From Lactobacillus isalae (lineage in GTDB: Bacteria > Bacillota > Bacilli > Lactobacillales > Lactobacillaceae), in the NCBI RefSeq assembly GCF_947539375.1, contig NZ_OX443569.1:1984001-2048000 (forward strand): 64,000 nucleotides of DNA. The letters run 5' to 3'. The notes beneath the pieces are model-generated. The model saw only the letters and a program-made list of their open reading frames with translations, had not been told where the DNA came from and made no database searches. The translations under genes and the position numbers were made by a program. Positions 1 through 9,805 of the stretch are shown one piece after another (position 1 is the first letter of the stretch; every line of letters starts with the position of its first letter).

Positions 1-907
1 AATTGCTGACAAGGTAGGAGTTAAGCTTGGTAAGTCTGATGTTAAACGTTTCAGTGATGGCGAAATTCAAATTAACATCGATGAATCAGTTCGTGGTAAA
101 GATGTTTACTTAGTACAATCAACTTCAGCTCCAGTAAATGATAATTTAATGGAATTGTTGATCATGATTGATGCTGTTAAGCGTGCTTCAGCTCGAAGCG
201 TAAACTTAGTAATGCCTTACTACGGATATGCACGTCAAGATAGAAAGACTCGTGCTCGTGAACCAATTACAGCTAAGTTAGTTGCTGATATGCTACAAAA
301 AGCTGGTGCTGATCGAGTTCTTTCGCTTGATTTACACGCCCCACAAATTCAAGGTTTTTTTGATATTCCAGTTGATAACTTGATGGGTGCGCCACTTCTT
401 GCTGACTACTTCTTGAGTCATGATTTAGAAAAGGATGCTGTTGTAGTTTCACCTGACCATGGTGGTGTAACTAGAGCAAGAAAATTAGCAGAATTTCTTA
501 AGACTCCAATTGCTATTGTTGACAAGCGTCGTCCAAAGGCTAATGTTGCCGAAGTTATGAACATTATTGGAGACGTAAAGGGCAAGCGTGCAATTATTAT
601 CGACGATATGATTGATACCGCTGGTACCATTACCTTAGCTTCTCAAGCCTTAATGGATGCTGGTGCAACTGAAGTTTATGCTTCTGCAACTCATGCTGTT
701 TTATCTGGTCCTGCAATTGAGCGTTTGAACAATTCTCCAATTAAGAAGTTAATTTTAACGGACTCAATTAATCAACCTGAAGAAAAGGACTTATCTAAAG
801 CTGAGATTGTTTCTGTTGGGCCTTTAATGGGAGAAGCAATTAGATTGATTCAAGAGCACAAGCCAGTTAGTCCACTGTTTAATACTCGTTTTCAATCACA
901 TAATTAA
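1..907 (+). CDS. prs: ribose-phosphate pyrophosphokinase (5' end outside window)
   Basis: Makes PRPP from ribose 5-phosphate and ATP for purine, pyrimidine, His and Trp synthesis in the cytosol. The frame is open from base 2, so the gene enters from outside; the ATG at 149 is internal, because the upstream codons encode the conserved [10 protein letters not shown] and QSTSAPVN(D/E) segments. Other visible family signatures are [12 protein letters not shown], the metal-binding [13 protein letters not shown], and the PRPP loop [12 protein letters not shown]. The C-terminus (about residue 300 of the full protein) is complete and is followed directly by a terminator, so prs ends its own transcription unit before malR. 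Function is secure; only the first few residues are missing. Confidence 0.97.
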   Translation, partial: IADKVGVKLGKSDVKRFSDGEIQINIDESVRGKDVYLVQSTSAPVNDNLMELLIMIDAVKRASARSVNLVMPYYGYARQDRKTRAREPITAKLVADMLQKAGADRVLSLDLHAPQIQGFFDIPVDNLMGAPLLADYFLSHDLEKDAVVVSPDHGGVTRARKLAEFLKTPIAIVDKRRPKANVAEVMNIIGDVKGKRAIIIDDMIDTAGTITLASQALMDAGATEVYASATHAVLSGPAIERLNNSPIKKLILTDSINQPEEKDLSKAEIVSVGPLMGEAIRLIQEHKPVSPLFNTRFQSHN

Positions 908-920
908 TTGAATAATTACT

Positions 921-948
921 AAGCGATACCAACAGGTGTCGCTTTTTT
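921..948 (+). terminator. intrinsic terminator of prs
   Basis: Ten-base stem (aagcgatacc / ggtgtcgctt, one G-U pair) with a 4-base loop, running into a T6 tract 14 bases after the prs stop. Confidence 0.85.
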
Positions 949-984
949 GTCCATTAAAAGCTATATCTTTAATTTAAAAATCTT

Positions 985-998
985 GCTAAGCGTTTACA
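985..998 (+). promoter_or_regulatory. cre-like site upstream of malR
   Basis: The 14-mer gctaagcgtttaca keeps the AAnCGnTnnCA part of the catabolite-responsive element consensus and lies about 60 bases before malR, where CcpA (or MalR itself) could act. Pattern match only. Confidence 0.45.
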
Positions 999-1059
999 TT
1001 TTTAGAATGATTAGGTTAGTATTAAACTATATAGTTTTTAGAGAAGGAACTAAAATACG

Positions 1060-2004
1060 ATGACTACTTTATCTGATGTAGCAAAAAAAGCTAGCGTATC
1101 TAAAATGACAGTCTCTCGTGTCATTAATCATCCACAACAGGTTACACCTGAATTAAGAAAAATTGTTGAAAAAGCGATGGAGCAGCTGAATTATCATCCT
1201 AATTCAATTGCTAGTGCACTAGCTCACCACCGTACAAATGTAGTTAAGCTAGTAATTTTAGAAGATATTGACACTACTGAACCTTACTATATGAATTTGC
1301 TTTTTGGAATTGCTAAAGGCCTAGGTAAGAAACACTATACATTGCAGCTTGCAACAGACAGTGATGTTAGTGGCGGGGATGGGTATATCATAACTGGAGG
1401 AAGAGCCAATGATGCAAAATGGCTAGATCAGTTGAAAAAGCCGTTTGTTTTATTTGGTGAAAATCGTTATGGCTATGATTTTATTGATACCGATAATAAG
1501 TTAGGTGAGCAAATAGCGACACAGTATGCTCTTGATAAAAATTATCAGTCGATTGTTTTTATTGGTATTGATGAAAAGGAGCCTTTTGAATATTCAAGAG
1601 AAGCAGGATATATTAATACTTTGCAGAAACACAATATGATTCCTAAAATATTTAGGATTCAAAATCATAGTAGCTTGGCTGAGGAATTAATCATTAGCCA
1701 TTGGAAAAAATTTGCACCCAATACTTGTTTTATTTGCGCTAGTGACCGGATAGCAGTTGGAGTAGTACGAGCCATTCAAAGAAAAAATGGAAATATTTCA
1801 CGAGATTTTGGCATTATTGGCTTTGATGGCGTTTTCTTAGACCAAGTGTCTAATCCCAAGATAACTACAATCAAGCAAAATTTGTTTAAATTAGGAGAAC
1901 TCCTAGCAGACATGATCTTGCAGAAAATTAATCAGGGGGGCGCTCAACAGGGAGAGGTTCTTATTGAACCAGAGTTAATAAAAAGTGAATCTACCAGAAA
2001 TTAG
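1060..2004 (+). CDS. malR: LacI-family regulator of the maltose operon (MalR)
   Basis: Transcription factor of 314 residues. Residues 2-22 form the LacI-type helix-turn-helix (TLSDVAKKASVSKMTVSRVIN), followed by the hinge region (NYHPNSIASAL) and a periplasmic-binding-protein-like effector domain ending near IGFDGVFLDQ and ITTIKQN. The ATG lies behind gagaaggaac. It stands alone, with its own terminator, directly upstream of the maltodextrin genes, the usual position of MalR in the L. acidophilus group. The likely operators are the two identical gataccggtaac boxes at 2030 and 5555. Sugar specificity is inferred from context; the LacI family assignment is certain. Confidence 0.9.
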   Translation: MTTLSDVAKKASVSKMTVSRVINHPQQVTPELRKIVEKAMEQLNYHPNSIASALAHHRTNVVKLVILEDIDTTEPYYMNLLFGIAKGLGKKHYTLQLATDSDVSGGDGYIITGGRANDAKWLDQLKKPFVLFGENRYGYDFIDTDNKLGEQIATQYALDKNYQSIVFIGIDEKEPFEYSREAGYINTLQKHNMIPKIFRIQNHSSLAEELIISHWKKFAPNTCFICASDRIAVGVVRAIQRKNGNISRDFGIIGFDGVFLDQVSNPKITTIKQNLFKLGELLADMILQKINQGGAQQGEVLIEPELIKSESTRN

Positions 2005-2029
2005 GAAGCTAATGTTAGCTTCCTTTTTT
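2004..2029 (+). terminator. intrinsic terminator of malR
   Basis: Stem ggaagct / agcttcc around aatgtt, followed by T6, overlapping the last base of the malR stop. It separates malR from the operon that follows. Confidence 0.85.
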
Positions 2030-2068
2030 GATACCGGTAACATCCAAAACAATGTGTAAGCGCTTAAA
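2029..2068 (+). promoter_or_regulatory. MalR box plus cre-like site before the first GH13 gene
   Basis: The box tgataccggtaacat (2029-2043) is repeated letter for letter at 5554-5568. It is followed at 26 bases centre to centre by tgtaagcgcttaaa (2055-2068), a cre-like palindrome. The same pair and order occurs before the maltose phosphorylase gene, which supports dual MalR/CcpA control. Binding is inferred. Confidence 0.65.
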
Positions 2069-2106
2069 AAGATTGCTTAAAATAAGACTTATGGAGGAAG
2101 TTTATT

Positions 2107-3771
2107 ATGAGACATTGGTATGACCAAGCAATTATTTATCAAATTTATCCTAAGTCTTTTCAGGATTCTAACGGTGATGGTATTGGTGACCTAAATGGTA
2201 TTAGAAAAAGAATACCGTATTTAAAAGAATTAGGTGTCAATGCCGTATGGCTAAATCCAATCTTTGTCTCCCCACAAGTCGATAATGGCTATGATGTTTC
2301 AAATTATTTTGCCATTGATCCAAAAATGGGAACAATGGAAGATATGGATAATTTAATTAAAGAAATGCATGCAGCTGGAATTCATGTAATCATGGATTTT
2401 GTTTTAAATCATACATCTGATCAGCATCCATGGTTTCAAGACGCAATTAAAAATCCCGATAGTATTTATCGTGACTATTATATTTTTGCTGGTAAAAATA
2501 ATCAGAGACCAAATAATTGGGGAAGTTTTTTTGGTGGAAGTGTCTGGGAAAAAGATCCTGCTGGGACAGGCCAATTCTATTTCCATCTTTTTGATAAAAG
2601 AATGCCAGATTTGAACTGGAAGAACCCTGAAGTTAGACATGCAATGAGTGAAATTGCAAAATTCTGGCTTGAAAAAGGAATTGATGGTTTAAGGTTAGAT
2701 GCGTTTATTCATATTGCTAAGGCTGATTTAAGACAAAATTACCCGGTTAATAGTAAAGATGAAGAGCCTGTAATTGCAGAACCATTTTTTGCTAACTTAC
2801 CGCAGGTTCAAAAATGGATGCGACCATTCTGCGAAGAAATAAAACAAGATTATCCTGATGCATTGCTGCTAGGAGAAGCCGCAAGTGCAAATGTTAATTT
2901 AGCAGTTGACTATACAAATAAAGATAATCACTTGATGGACAGTGTGATCACGTTTAGATACTTCACAGAAGATCAAAGTAAAGTTGATCCTAGTTTTTCA
3001 GCTCAATACCAGCCAAAACCTCTAGACTTAGTCAAATTTAAGCAAAATCAGACGGTCTGGCAACAAACTTTGAGTCAAATTTCTAAGCCAACCCTATATT
3101 GGAATAATCATGATATGGCTAGAATAGCTACTAGAATTGCCACAAATGATACACAAGCCAAAAGCTTAGCCATGCTAATGTATTTACAAAATGGTATTCC
3201 AATTATTTATTATGGCGAAGAGCTGGGGATGAAAAATCTAGAATTTGAAGATGTAGCTCAGTTTGAAGATGAGACAGTCAAGAAATTTATTGAAAGTGCG
3301 AAAAAAGCTGGAAAGACTAAGCAAGAAGCTTTAGAGATGGCAAGTAAAACTCATAAACTTCCCGCTAGAGGGCCAATGCCATGGGATAATGAGAAAAATA
3401 ACGGTTTTACGGATGGAGAGCCTTGGCTAAAAGGGAAGAAAATTGATAAGACGAATGCTGCCGATGAAATAGCGGACAGCAGTAGTATGTTTAATTTTTA
3501 TAAGAAATTGATCAGTTTGAAGAAAGAAACCTTGTTTGAAGATGGAGGATATTACTTACTGCCAACTTCAAACGATAGCTACGTTTATGAGCGTAATTTA
3601 GAAGGGAAAAAAGCCTTAGTTGCTGTTTCTTTAAGTAAAAATCCGATTGAGCTTGAAGTAAGTGCTGACTTTAAGCAAGAGAGACTAGCAGCAGGCGATT
3701 ATCAATTAAAGGACGGAAAATTAACATTAGCTCCATATGCTGGAGTAGTATTAGAAAAAATTGGAGAGTAA
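2107..3771 (+). CDS. GH13 alpha-glucosidase (oligo-1,6-glucosidase / glucan 1,6-alpha-glucosidase type)
   Basis: Cytosolic glycoside hydrolase of 554 residues, most similar in layout to oligo-1,6-glucosidase and DexB, which hydrolyse alpha-1,6 or alpha-1,4 links of short malto- and isomalto-oligosaccharides. The GH13 regions are in order: DFVLNHTSD (about 97-105), GLRLDAF with nucleophile Asp198, LLGEA with acid/base Glu257, and NNHD with Asp336. The N-terminal QIYPKSFQDSNGDGIGDLNGI stretch is typical of subfamily 31. The start has a GGAGG site. Its 3' end lies 3 bases from the next GH13 gene, so the two are co-translated. It duplicates the fold of the gene at 13347 but with different spacing around the catalytic Glu; exact linkage preference cannot be read from sequence. 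Confidence 0.88.
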   Translation: MRHWYDQAIIYQIYPKSFQDSNGDGIGDLNGIRKRIPYLKELGVNAVWLNPIFVSPQVDNGYDVSNYFAIDPKMGTMEDMDNLIKEMHAAGIHVIMDFVLNHTSDQHPWFQDAIKNPDSIYRDYYIFAGKNNQRPNNWGSFFGGSVWEKDPAGTGQFYFHLFDKRMPDLNWKNPEVRHAMSEIAKFWLEKGIDGLRLDAFIHIAKADLRQNYPVNSKDEEPVIAEPFFANLPQVQKWMRPFCEEIKQDYPDALLLGEAASANVNLAVDYTNKDNHLMDSVITFRYFTEDQSKVDPSFSAQYQPKPLDLVKFKQNQTVWQQTLSQISKPTLYWNNHDMARIATRIATNDTQAKSLAMLMYLQNGIPIIYYGEELGMKNLEFEDVAQFEDETVKKFIESAKKAGKTKQEALEMASKTHKLPARGPMPWDNEKNNGFTDGEPWLKGKKIDKTNAADEIADSSSMFNFYKKLISLKKETLFEDGGYYLLPTSNDSYVYERNLEGKKALVAVSLSKNPIELEVSADFKQERLAAGDYQLKDGKLTLAPYAGVVLEKIGE

Positions 3772-3774
3772 AAT

Positions 3775-5499
3775 ATGCAACTTGCAGCTTTAAAACATAG
3801 AACTGAAAGTGAAGATTGTTCTGTTATTGATCATTCTCATGTGAAGATTAGACTTCATACGGCTAAGGGAGACGTAAAAAAGGTTATTGTTCATTATATT
3901 GATAACTATTTACCACCAGTTGATGCGACAGCTCTTGAAATGAAAAAGGCTGGTAGTGGCCAGGTAAGTGATTATTGGACTGCAACTTTAACAGCTCCAT
4001 ATCACCGAATTAAGTATACTTTTGAAGTTATTGGTGAAGACGGAAGCCATGTTATTTTTGGTGACCGTAGTATTGAGAACTTTAGCGATGAAAAGCTTAA
4101 AGAAGACGGTTTGTACTTTAAAGTTCCGTATTTCCATGATATTGATAAAATTAAAACACCTGCTTGGTTAAAAGATATAGTTTGGTACCAAATCTTCCCA
4201 GAACGCTTTGCTAACGGCGATAAAAGTAATGATCCAGCTAACGCCAAAGCTTGGAATCCAGACGACCATCCAGGTAGAGAAGATTTTTATGGTGGGGACT
4301 TACAGGGGGTCTTGGACCACTTAGATGATTTACAAAAGTTAGGTGTTACTGGCCTATATTTCTGCCCAATTTTTAAGGCAAGTTCTAATCATAAATATGA
4401 CACAATTGATTATCTACAAGTTGATCCAGCCTTTGGTGATAAAGACTTGTTTGCCAAGGTGGTTAATGAAGCACATAAGCGCGGAATGAAGGTAATGCTT
4501 GATGCTGTTTTCAACCATCTGGGCGATCAGTCAATGCAGTGGCAAGATGTAGTTAAAAACGGTGAAAAATCACGCTTTAAAGATTGGTTCCATATTAATT
4601 CATATCCAGTTGAGCCGTATCGAAATCCAAGCAAGGGAGAAGGTAACCCACCTTATGAGACATTTGCATTTGAAAAGCATATGCCAAAATTAAATACTGC
4701 TAACCCTGAGGTTCAAGACTTTTTATTAGAAATTGCAACTTATTGGGTAAAGTATTTTGATATTGATGCTTGGCGCTTAGATGTCGCAAATGAAGTTGAC
4801 CACCATTTCTGGAAGAGATTTCATGATGAACTGGTAAAAATAAAACCAGATTTCTATATTGTTGGAGAAATATGGCATTCAGCTCGTCCATGGCTTCAAG
4901 GCGATCAATTTACAGGCGTGATGAATTATCCATATACGCTTCAAATTGAAGACCATTTCTTTAAGCATAAGTTGAATGCAAAGGAGTTAAGTGAACATTT
5001 AACTGATCAATTAATGATGTATCCAGATGTAGTAGATCAAGCCATGATGAATATGCTTGACTCACATGATACAGCTAGAATTTTGACTTTAGCAAAAGAC
5101 AATCAAGACTTAGCGCTCCAGGCTGTAGCCTATGAATTTGTTCAACCTGGTATTCCATGTATTTACTATGGAACAGAAATGGGGATGAACGGAGATAATG
5201 ATCCAGATTGTCGTAAGCCAATGGATTGGAGTAAACTTGGTGGACCTGTTTGGAAGAGAGTTCATGATCTAGTAAAATTTCGTCTGGATCACCGTGATAC
5301 CTTAAATAAAGGAAATATTAAGTTAACGGTAACAGAAAATGGTCTCTTAAAAGTTGAACGAACAGGAAAAGAAACAGTAAACGCTTACTATAATACTAGT
5401 GACCATAATGTAAAAATTGATAAAAAAGCAGCACTTAGCCAAAATTATCAAAACGGGGTTTTGGCGCCAGATGGCTTTTTAATGGAAGTAAAACCTTAA
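3775..5499 (+). CDS. maltogenic amylase / neopullulanase (GH13_20)
   Basis: 574 residues. An N-terminal domain of about 120 residues (VKIRLHTAKGDVKKV..., CBM34-like) precedes the catalytic barrel, the architecture of cyclomaltodextrinase, neopullulanase and maltogenic amylase. Catalytic regions: DAVFNHLGD, WRLDVANEV with nucleophile Asp336, IVGEIWH with acid/base Glu365, and LDSHDT with Asp432; the MPKLN motif is the family's region V. No signal peptide, so it degrades imported maltodextrins inside the cell to maltose and glucose. The start ATG lies 3 bases after the previous stop and uses the GGAGAG at that gene's end, suggesting translational coupling. Often named malM or malS in lactobacilli. 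Confidence 0.9.
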   Translation: MQLAALKHRTESEDCSVIDHSHVKIRLHTAKGDVKKVIVHYIDNYLPPVDATALEMKKAGSGQVSDYWTATLTAPYHRIKYTFEVIGEDGSHVIFGDRSIENFSDEKLKEDGLYFKVPYFHDIDKIKTPAWLKDIVWYQIFPERFANGDKSNDPANAKAWNPDDHPGREDFYGGDLQGVLDHLDDLQKLGVTGLYFCPIFKASSNHKYDTIDYLQVDPAFGDKDLFAKVVNEAHKRGMKVMLDAVFNHLGDQSMQWQDVVKNGEKSRFKDWFHINSYPVEPYRNPSKGEGNPPYETFAFEKHMPKLNTANPEVQDFLLEIATYWVKYFDIDAWRLDVANEVDHHFWKRFHDELVKIKPDFYIVGEIWHSARPWLQGDQFTGVMNYPYTLQIEDHFFKHKLNAKELSEHLTDQLMMYPDVVDQAMMNMLDSHDTARILTLAKDNQDLALQAVAYEFVQPGIPCIYYGTEMGMNGDNDPDCRKPMDWSKLGGPVWKRVHDLVKFRLDHRDTLNKGNIKLTVTENGLLKVERTGKETVNAYYNTSDHNVKIDKKAALSQNYQNGVLAPDGFLMEVKP

Positions 5500-5513
5500 A
5501 TTTATGATAAGAA

Positions 5514-5541
5514 AGAGCAGCAATAAGAGGCTGCTTTTTTT
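5514..5541 (+). terminator. intrinsic terminator after the first two GH13 genes
   Basis: agcagc / gctgct stem with an 8-base loop and a following T-tract; it divides the regulon into two transcription units, the second with its own operator. Confidence 0.75.
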
Positions 5542-5553
5542 CTTATAATTTTT

Positions 5554-5595
5554 TGATACCGGTAACATGAAATCAAACATTGTGAAGCGCTTTCA
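5554..5595 (+). promoter_or_regulatory. second MalR box plus cre-like site
   Basis: tgataccggtaacat (5554-5568) is identical to 2029-2043. The cre-like gtgaagcgctttca (5582-5595) follows 28 bases centre to centre. This repeats the arrangement of the upstream promoter and probably drives malP onward. Confidence 0.65.
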
Positions 5596-5652
5596 GTAAA
5601 TAGATAATAGACTTGTAAACAAAAAACCTCACAGAAGTGATGGAGAATGATG

Positions 5653-7923
5653 ATGAAGAGAATTTTTGAAGTTGATCCTTGGAAAGTAACAACGCATGAA
5701 TTTTCTAAGGAAGATAAAAGATTACAAGAAAGTATTACCGCAATTGGTAATGATTATATGGGAATGAGAGGAAACTTTGAGGAAGGCTACTCTGGCGACG
5801 CTCTTCAAGGAACCTATTTAGCAGGTGTTTGGTTCCCAGATAAGACAGTTGTTGGTTGGTGGAAGAATGGATATCCAAAGTATTTTGGTAAAACACCAAA
5901 TGCACCAAGCTTTATCGGAATTGGAATTACTGTTAATGGTGAAAAAATTGATCTAGCTAAAGTAAAATTTAGTGATTTTGAATTATCACTTGATATGCAC
6001 CAAGGTCTTCTGTCAAGAAGTTTTGTTTATGAAGGTAAAGATGTCAAAGTTAAGTTTGAGTTTGAACGTTTTCTTCATATTGTTCAAAAAGAAGCAGCTT
6101 TAATTAAAGTTAAAGCTACCGTACTTGAAGGACATGCAAAGATTGACTTTGATTCAACTTTAGATGGAACAGTTGTGAATGAAGATAGTAATTATGATGA
6201 ACGTTTTTGGATTCCACTTGGTGAAGACAAGGATGCAAGAACTATTCAAGTTAAAACTAAGCCAAATCCATACGAAGTTCCTCAATTTACTGTTTTGCTT
6301 AAACAAGCATTACGCCATAACGGTGAAGCACTTCAAGGCGAAGTAACAACTGACGAAGCTAAGTTAAGTGAAAAGCTTTCAGTTGAATTAGACGAGGGTC
6401 AAAGCTATGACCTTGAAAAAGACGTTATTGTTATAACAAGTCGCGATGTTGAAGAAAAAGATCAAGCCAGTGTTGCCGAAGACTTAATGAAAAAGCTTCA
6501 AGCTAAGAGCTTTGAAGAGAATTTAGCTGATCACACGGCTACTTGGAAAACGCGCTGGGAAACAAGTGATGTTGAAATTGACGGTGACGCAGCTGCTCAG
6601 CAAGGTATTCGCTTTAATATCATTCAATTGTTTATGACCTATTACGGCGAAGATGAAAGATTAAATGTCGGTCCAAAAGGCTTTACCGGTGAAAAATACG
6701 GAGGTGCTACTTACTGGGACACAGAAGCATTTATCGTTCCGATGTATTTAGCGATTACTAAGCCAAGCGTAACTAAGGCATTGCTTCAATATCGTCATAA
6801 TCAATTGCCAGGAGCTTATCACAATGCTAAGGAGCAAGGCCTTCCAGGCGCATTGTTCCCAATGGTTACTTTCAATGGTATTGAATGTCACAACGAATGG
6901 GAAATCACTTTTGAAGAAATTCACAGAAATGCTGATATTCCACATGCAATTGCAATGTATACCGAATATACAGGCGATGATAGCTATGTTAAAAACGAAG
7001 GCATGGATGTCTTAGTTGGAACTGCAAGATTCTGGGCAGCTAGAGTTCATTGGTCTAAATGGCGTAATAAATATGTAATGCATGGTGTGACCGGACCGAA
7101 TGAATATGAAAATAATGTTAACAATAACTGGTTCACTAGTACCATGGCAAGATGGCTTTTGAAATATACTTTAGAGCGTTTGCCTCTTGCAACTAAGCAA
7201 GCGCAAGAAAGAGTTCATGTCACTGAAGAAGAAAAAGAGAAGTGGCAAGACATTGTTGATAAGATTTACCTTCCAGAAGATAAAGATTTAGGTATTTTCT
7301 TACAACAAGATGATTTCCTTGATAAAGAGATTCGTCCAGTAAGTGAAATCGAAGATCAAAGACCAATTAATCAACACTGGTCATGGGATAAGATTTTAAG
7401 ATCACCATTTATTAAGCAAGCTGATGTATTGCAAGGAATTTATTTCTTCCCAGAAAATTACACTAAGGAACAAAAAGAAAAGAATTTTGATTTCTACGAA
7501 CCTTTAACTGTTCACGAAAGTTCATTATCTCCTTCAATTCACTCAGTTTTAGCTGCTGAATTGGGAAAGAAAGATAAGGCTGTTGAGCTTTATGAAAGAA
7601 CTGCACGACTTGATTTAGATAATTACAACAACGATACAGTTGATGGTTTGCATATCACATCAATGAGTGGTTCATGGCTTGCAATTGTTCAAGGATTTGC
7701 AGGAATGCGTTATGATCACGATCAATTGAAATTTAAGACTTTTATTCCAGATAATTGGAATCACTATAGTTTCAAAATTAACTACCGTGGTCGGTTGATT
7801 GAAGTTTATGTAGATCATCAAGAAACCAAGATTTCATTACTCAAGGGTAAAGATCTTGAAATTCTAGTTAACGATCAGAAAGTCATGCTTAAAGAAGGTG
7901 AAACTGAATGCTTAAAGGCTTAA
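5653..7923 (+). CDS. malP: maltose phosphorylase (GH65)
   Basis: Splits maltose with inorganic phosphate into beta-glucose 1-phosphate and glucose, saving one ATP. 756 residues from the third of three consecutive ATGs (5647, 5650, 5653); I chose 5653 because the GGAG at 5642 would be only one base from the first ATG. GH65 features: N-terminal beta-sandwich domain, (alpha/alpha)6 barrel, and GVTGPNEYENN, in which Glu484 is the expected general acid. The phosphate-binding HHSSLS-like element appears as VHESSLSPSIHS. It overlaps pgmB by 16 bases, which fits their coupled roles. Also called mapA in L. acidophilus. Confidence 0.95.
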   Translation: MKRIFEVDPWKVTTHEFSKEDKRLQESITAIGNDYMGMRGNFEEGYSGDALQGTYLAGVWFPDKTVVGWWKNGYPKYFGKTPNAPSFIGIGITVNGEKIDLAKVKFSDFELSLDMHQGLLSRSFVYEGKDVKVKFEFERFLHIVQKEAALIKVKATVLEGHAKIDFDSTLDGTVVNEDSNYDERFWIPLGEDKDARTIQVKTKPNPYEVPQFTVLLKQALRHNGEALQGEVTTDEAKLSEKLSVELDEGQSYDLEKDVIVITSRDVEEKDQASVAEDLMKKLQAKSFEENLADHTATWKTRWETSDVEIDGDAAAQQGIRFNIIQLFMTYYGEDERLNVGPKGFTGEKYGGATYWDTEAFIVPMYLAITKPSVTKALLQYRHNQLPGAYHNAKEQGLPGALFPMVTFNGIECHNEWEITFEEIHRNADIPHAIAMYTEYTGDDSYVKNEGMDVLVGTARFWAARVHWSKWRNKYVMHGVTGPNEYENNVNNNWFTSTMARWLLKYTLERLPLATKQAQERVHVTEEEKEKWQDIVDKIYLPEDKDLGIFLQQDDFLDKEIRPVSEIEDQRPINQHWSWDKILRSPFIKQADVLQGIYFFPENYTKEQKEKNFDFYEPLTVHESSLSPSIHSVLAAELGKKDKAVELYERTARLDLDNYNNDTVDGLHITSMSGSWLAIVQGFAGMRYDHDQLKFKTFIPDNWNHYSFKINYRGRLIEVYVDHQETKISLLKGKDLEILVNDQKVMLKEGETECLKA

Positions 7924-8570
7924 TTTTTGACTTAGATGGTGTTTTAACTAACTCAGCTGTTTATCACTTAACTGCTTGGAATAATTTGGCCAATGAATTA
8001 GGAATTAGCTTAACGGATGAACAACTTGACAGCTTAAGGGGTATTTCAAGAATGGATTCATTAAATCTAATTTTGAAATATGGCGGTCAAGAGGATAAAT
8101 ATTCTGAAGCTGAAAAAGAAAAATTTGCAGCAGAAAAAAATACTAAATTTGTTGAACAAGTAGAAAAAATGACGCCAGCAGATATTTTGCCAGGTATTCC
8201 TCAGTTGCTTAGTGATGCAAAGAAACAAAACTTAAAAATGGTTATTGCTTCTGCCTCAAAAAATGCACCTAAGATTTTAACTAAATTAGGAATTATGGAT
8301 GAATTTGATGGCATTGTTGATCCAGCGACTCTTCATCGTGGAAAGCCAGATCCAGAAATTTATGAAAAGGCACAAAAGTTGATTGGATTAAATGCGGATG
8401 AAGTAATTAGCTTTGAAGATGCTCAAGCAGGAGTCCAATCAATCAAGAGTGCTGGGCAATTTGCAGTAGGGATCGGAGATAAAGAAGTCTTAAAAGAGGC
8501 TGATTATATTGTTCCAACTACTAAAGAATTAAAACTTTCAGAAATTGAATCAGTTTTTAATAAAAAATAA
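7908..8570 (+). CDS. pgmB: beta-phosphoglucomutase
   Basis: HAD-superfamily enzyme of 220 residues that turns the beta-glucose 1-phosphate released by maltose phosphorylase into glucose 6-phosphate. Motif I is FDLDGVLTNS with Asp8 (nucleophile, phosphorylated) and Asp10 (acid/base). The cap domain follows (residues about 15-90), then motif II (IASAS), the KPDPEIY segment with the motif III lysine, and motif IV FEDAQAGVQ. The start lies inside malP in another frame behind aaagaaggtgaa. The pairing with malP makes the assignment firm. Confidence 0.95.
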   Translation: MLKGLIFDLDGVLTNSAVYHLTAWNNLANELGISLTDEQLDSLRGISRMDSLNLILKYGGQEDKYSEAEKEKFAAEKNTKFVEQVEKMTPADILPGIPQLLSDAKKQNLKMVIASASKNAPKILTKLGIMDEFDGIVDPATLHRGKPDPEIYEKAQKLIGLNADEVISFEDAQAGVQSIKSAGQFAVGIGDKEVLKEADYIVPTTKELKLSEIESVFNKK

Positions 8571-8590
8571 GAGGGAAGTAGGGAAAGAGA

Positions 8591-9694
8591 ATGGTTGAAG
8601 TAGATTTAAACCATATCTATAAAAAGTACGAAGGAAATGATAAATATTCAGTAAATGACTTTGATTTACATATCAAAGACAAGGAATTTATCGTTTTTGT
8701 TGGGCCATCTGGTTGTGGTAAGTCAACTACTTTAAGAATGGTTGCTGGTCTGGAAGATATTTCTAAGGGTACTTTAGAAATTGACCATAAAGTAATGAAC
8801 GATGTGGCACCTAAAGATAGAAACATCGCCATGGTATTCCAGAACTATGCTTTATACCCTCATATGTCTATTTATGACAACATGGCCTTTGGTTTGAAAC
8901 TTCGTCACTATAAGAAGGATGAAATCGATAAACGGGTTAAACATGCCGCTGATATCTTAGGTTTGTCTGAATACCTTGATAAAAAGCCATCTGAATTATC
9001 TGGTGGTCAAAGACAGCGTGTTGCCTTAGGACGTGCAATTGTGCGTGATGCACCAATCTTCTTGATGGACGAACCATTATCAAACCTGGATGCAAAGTTA
9101 CGTGTCACAATGCGTGCCGAAATTGCTAAATTACACCAAAATTTAGGTACTACTACAATTTATGTTACTCACGATCAAACTGAAGCCATGACTTTAGCTG
9201 ATCGAGTAGTTGTTATGTCTGTTGGTCAAGTTCAACAAATTGGTACGCCACTAGAAGTTTATAACAAGCCTGTAAATATGTTTGTTGCTGGTTTTATTGG
9301 TTCTCCTCAAATGAACTTCTTTAATGTTCACTTTAAGGGAAATCGAATTAGCGACGGCAAAGGTTTAGACATCGAAATTCCTGAAGGTAAGGCAAAGATG
9401 CTTAAGGAAAAGGGATATGAAGATAAGGACTTAGTATTTGGTATTCGTCCTGAAGATATCCACTCAGAGGAAGCCTTCCTTGAAACTTGGCCTAACCAAA
9501 CAGTTAAATCAACAGTTGTTGTTTCAGAATTGCTTGGTTCAACTATTCAACTTTATCAAAAAGTTGATGGTACTGAATTTGTAGCCATTGTAAATGCTCG
9601 TGACTACCATACTCCAGGCGACAAGGTAGAAATGGGATTTGATGTAAACAAGGCTCACTTCTTTGATAAGGATACAACGAATGCAATTCGTTAA
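8591..9694 (+). CDS. msmK: ABC sugar-importer ATPase MsmK (MalK type)
   Basis: Energises MalFG-type sugar import. 367 residues: Walker [10 protein letters not shown] (38-46), Q-loop [11 protein letters not shown], signature LSGGQRQR (about 136-143), Walker [17 protein letters not shown], and switch His in VTHDQ. The C-terminal extension of about 130 residues carries the MOI/TOBE regulatory domain typical of CUT1 ATPases (FGIRPEDIH...). MsmK proteins commonly serve several importers, so it may act beyond maltose. It is 20 bases after pgmB, with GGGAAAGAG before the ATG. Confidence 0.93.
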   Translation: MVEVDLNHIYKKYEGNDKYSVNDFDLHIKDKEFIVFVGPSGCGKSTTLRMVAGLEDISKGTLEIDHKVMNDVAPKDRNIAMVFQNYALYPHMSIYDNMAFGLKLRHYKKDEIDKRVKHAADILGLSEYLDKKPSELSGGQRQRVALGRAIVRDAPIFLMDEPLSNLDAKLRVTMRAEIAKLHQNLGTTTIYVTHDQTEAMTLADRVVVMSVGQVQQIGTPLEVYNKPVNMFVAGFIGSPQMNFFNVHFKGNRISDGKGLDIEIPEGKAKMLKEKGYEDKDLVFGIRPEDIHSEEAFLETWPNQTVKSTVVVSELLGSTIQLYQKVDGTEFVAIVNARDYHTPGDKVEMGFDVNKAHFFDKDTTNAIR

Positions 9695-9695
9695 C

Positions 9696-9768
9696 TTGCA
9701 GGAGAGGACGCTTCTGCAAATATTTAATTAAGCTTACAACGAGTGTGAAATTTGGTTCACGGTTGTAA
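9696..9768 (+). other. intercistronic stem-loops between msmK and malE
   Basis: A small inverted repeat (ttgcag 9696 / ctgcaa 9714) is followed by a longer imperfect hairpin, ttacaac...gttgtaa (9734-9768) with an inner gtgtgaa / ttcac pairing. No T-tract follows, so it is not a classical terminator. Such hairpins often protect the highly expressed binding-protein cistron from decay; that role is inference. Confidence 0.5.
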
Positions 9769-9805
9769 TAATGTATTTAGCCAGTCATGGCTAGGAGGAA
9801 ATATC

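Noticed and set aside
9752-9805. 18-residue N-terminal extension of malE
   Set aside because: It would precede a good signal peptide; AGGAGG at 9793 fixes the start at 9806.
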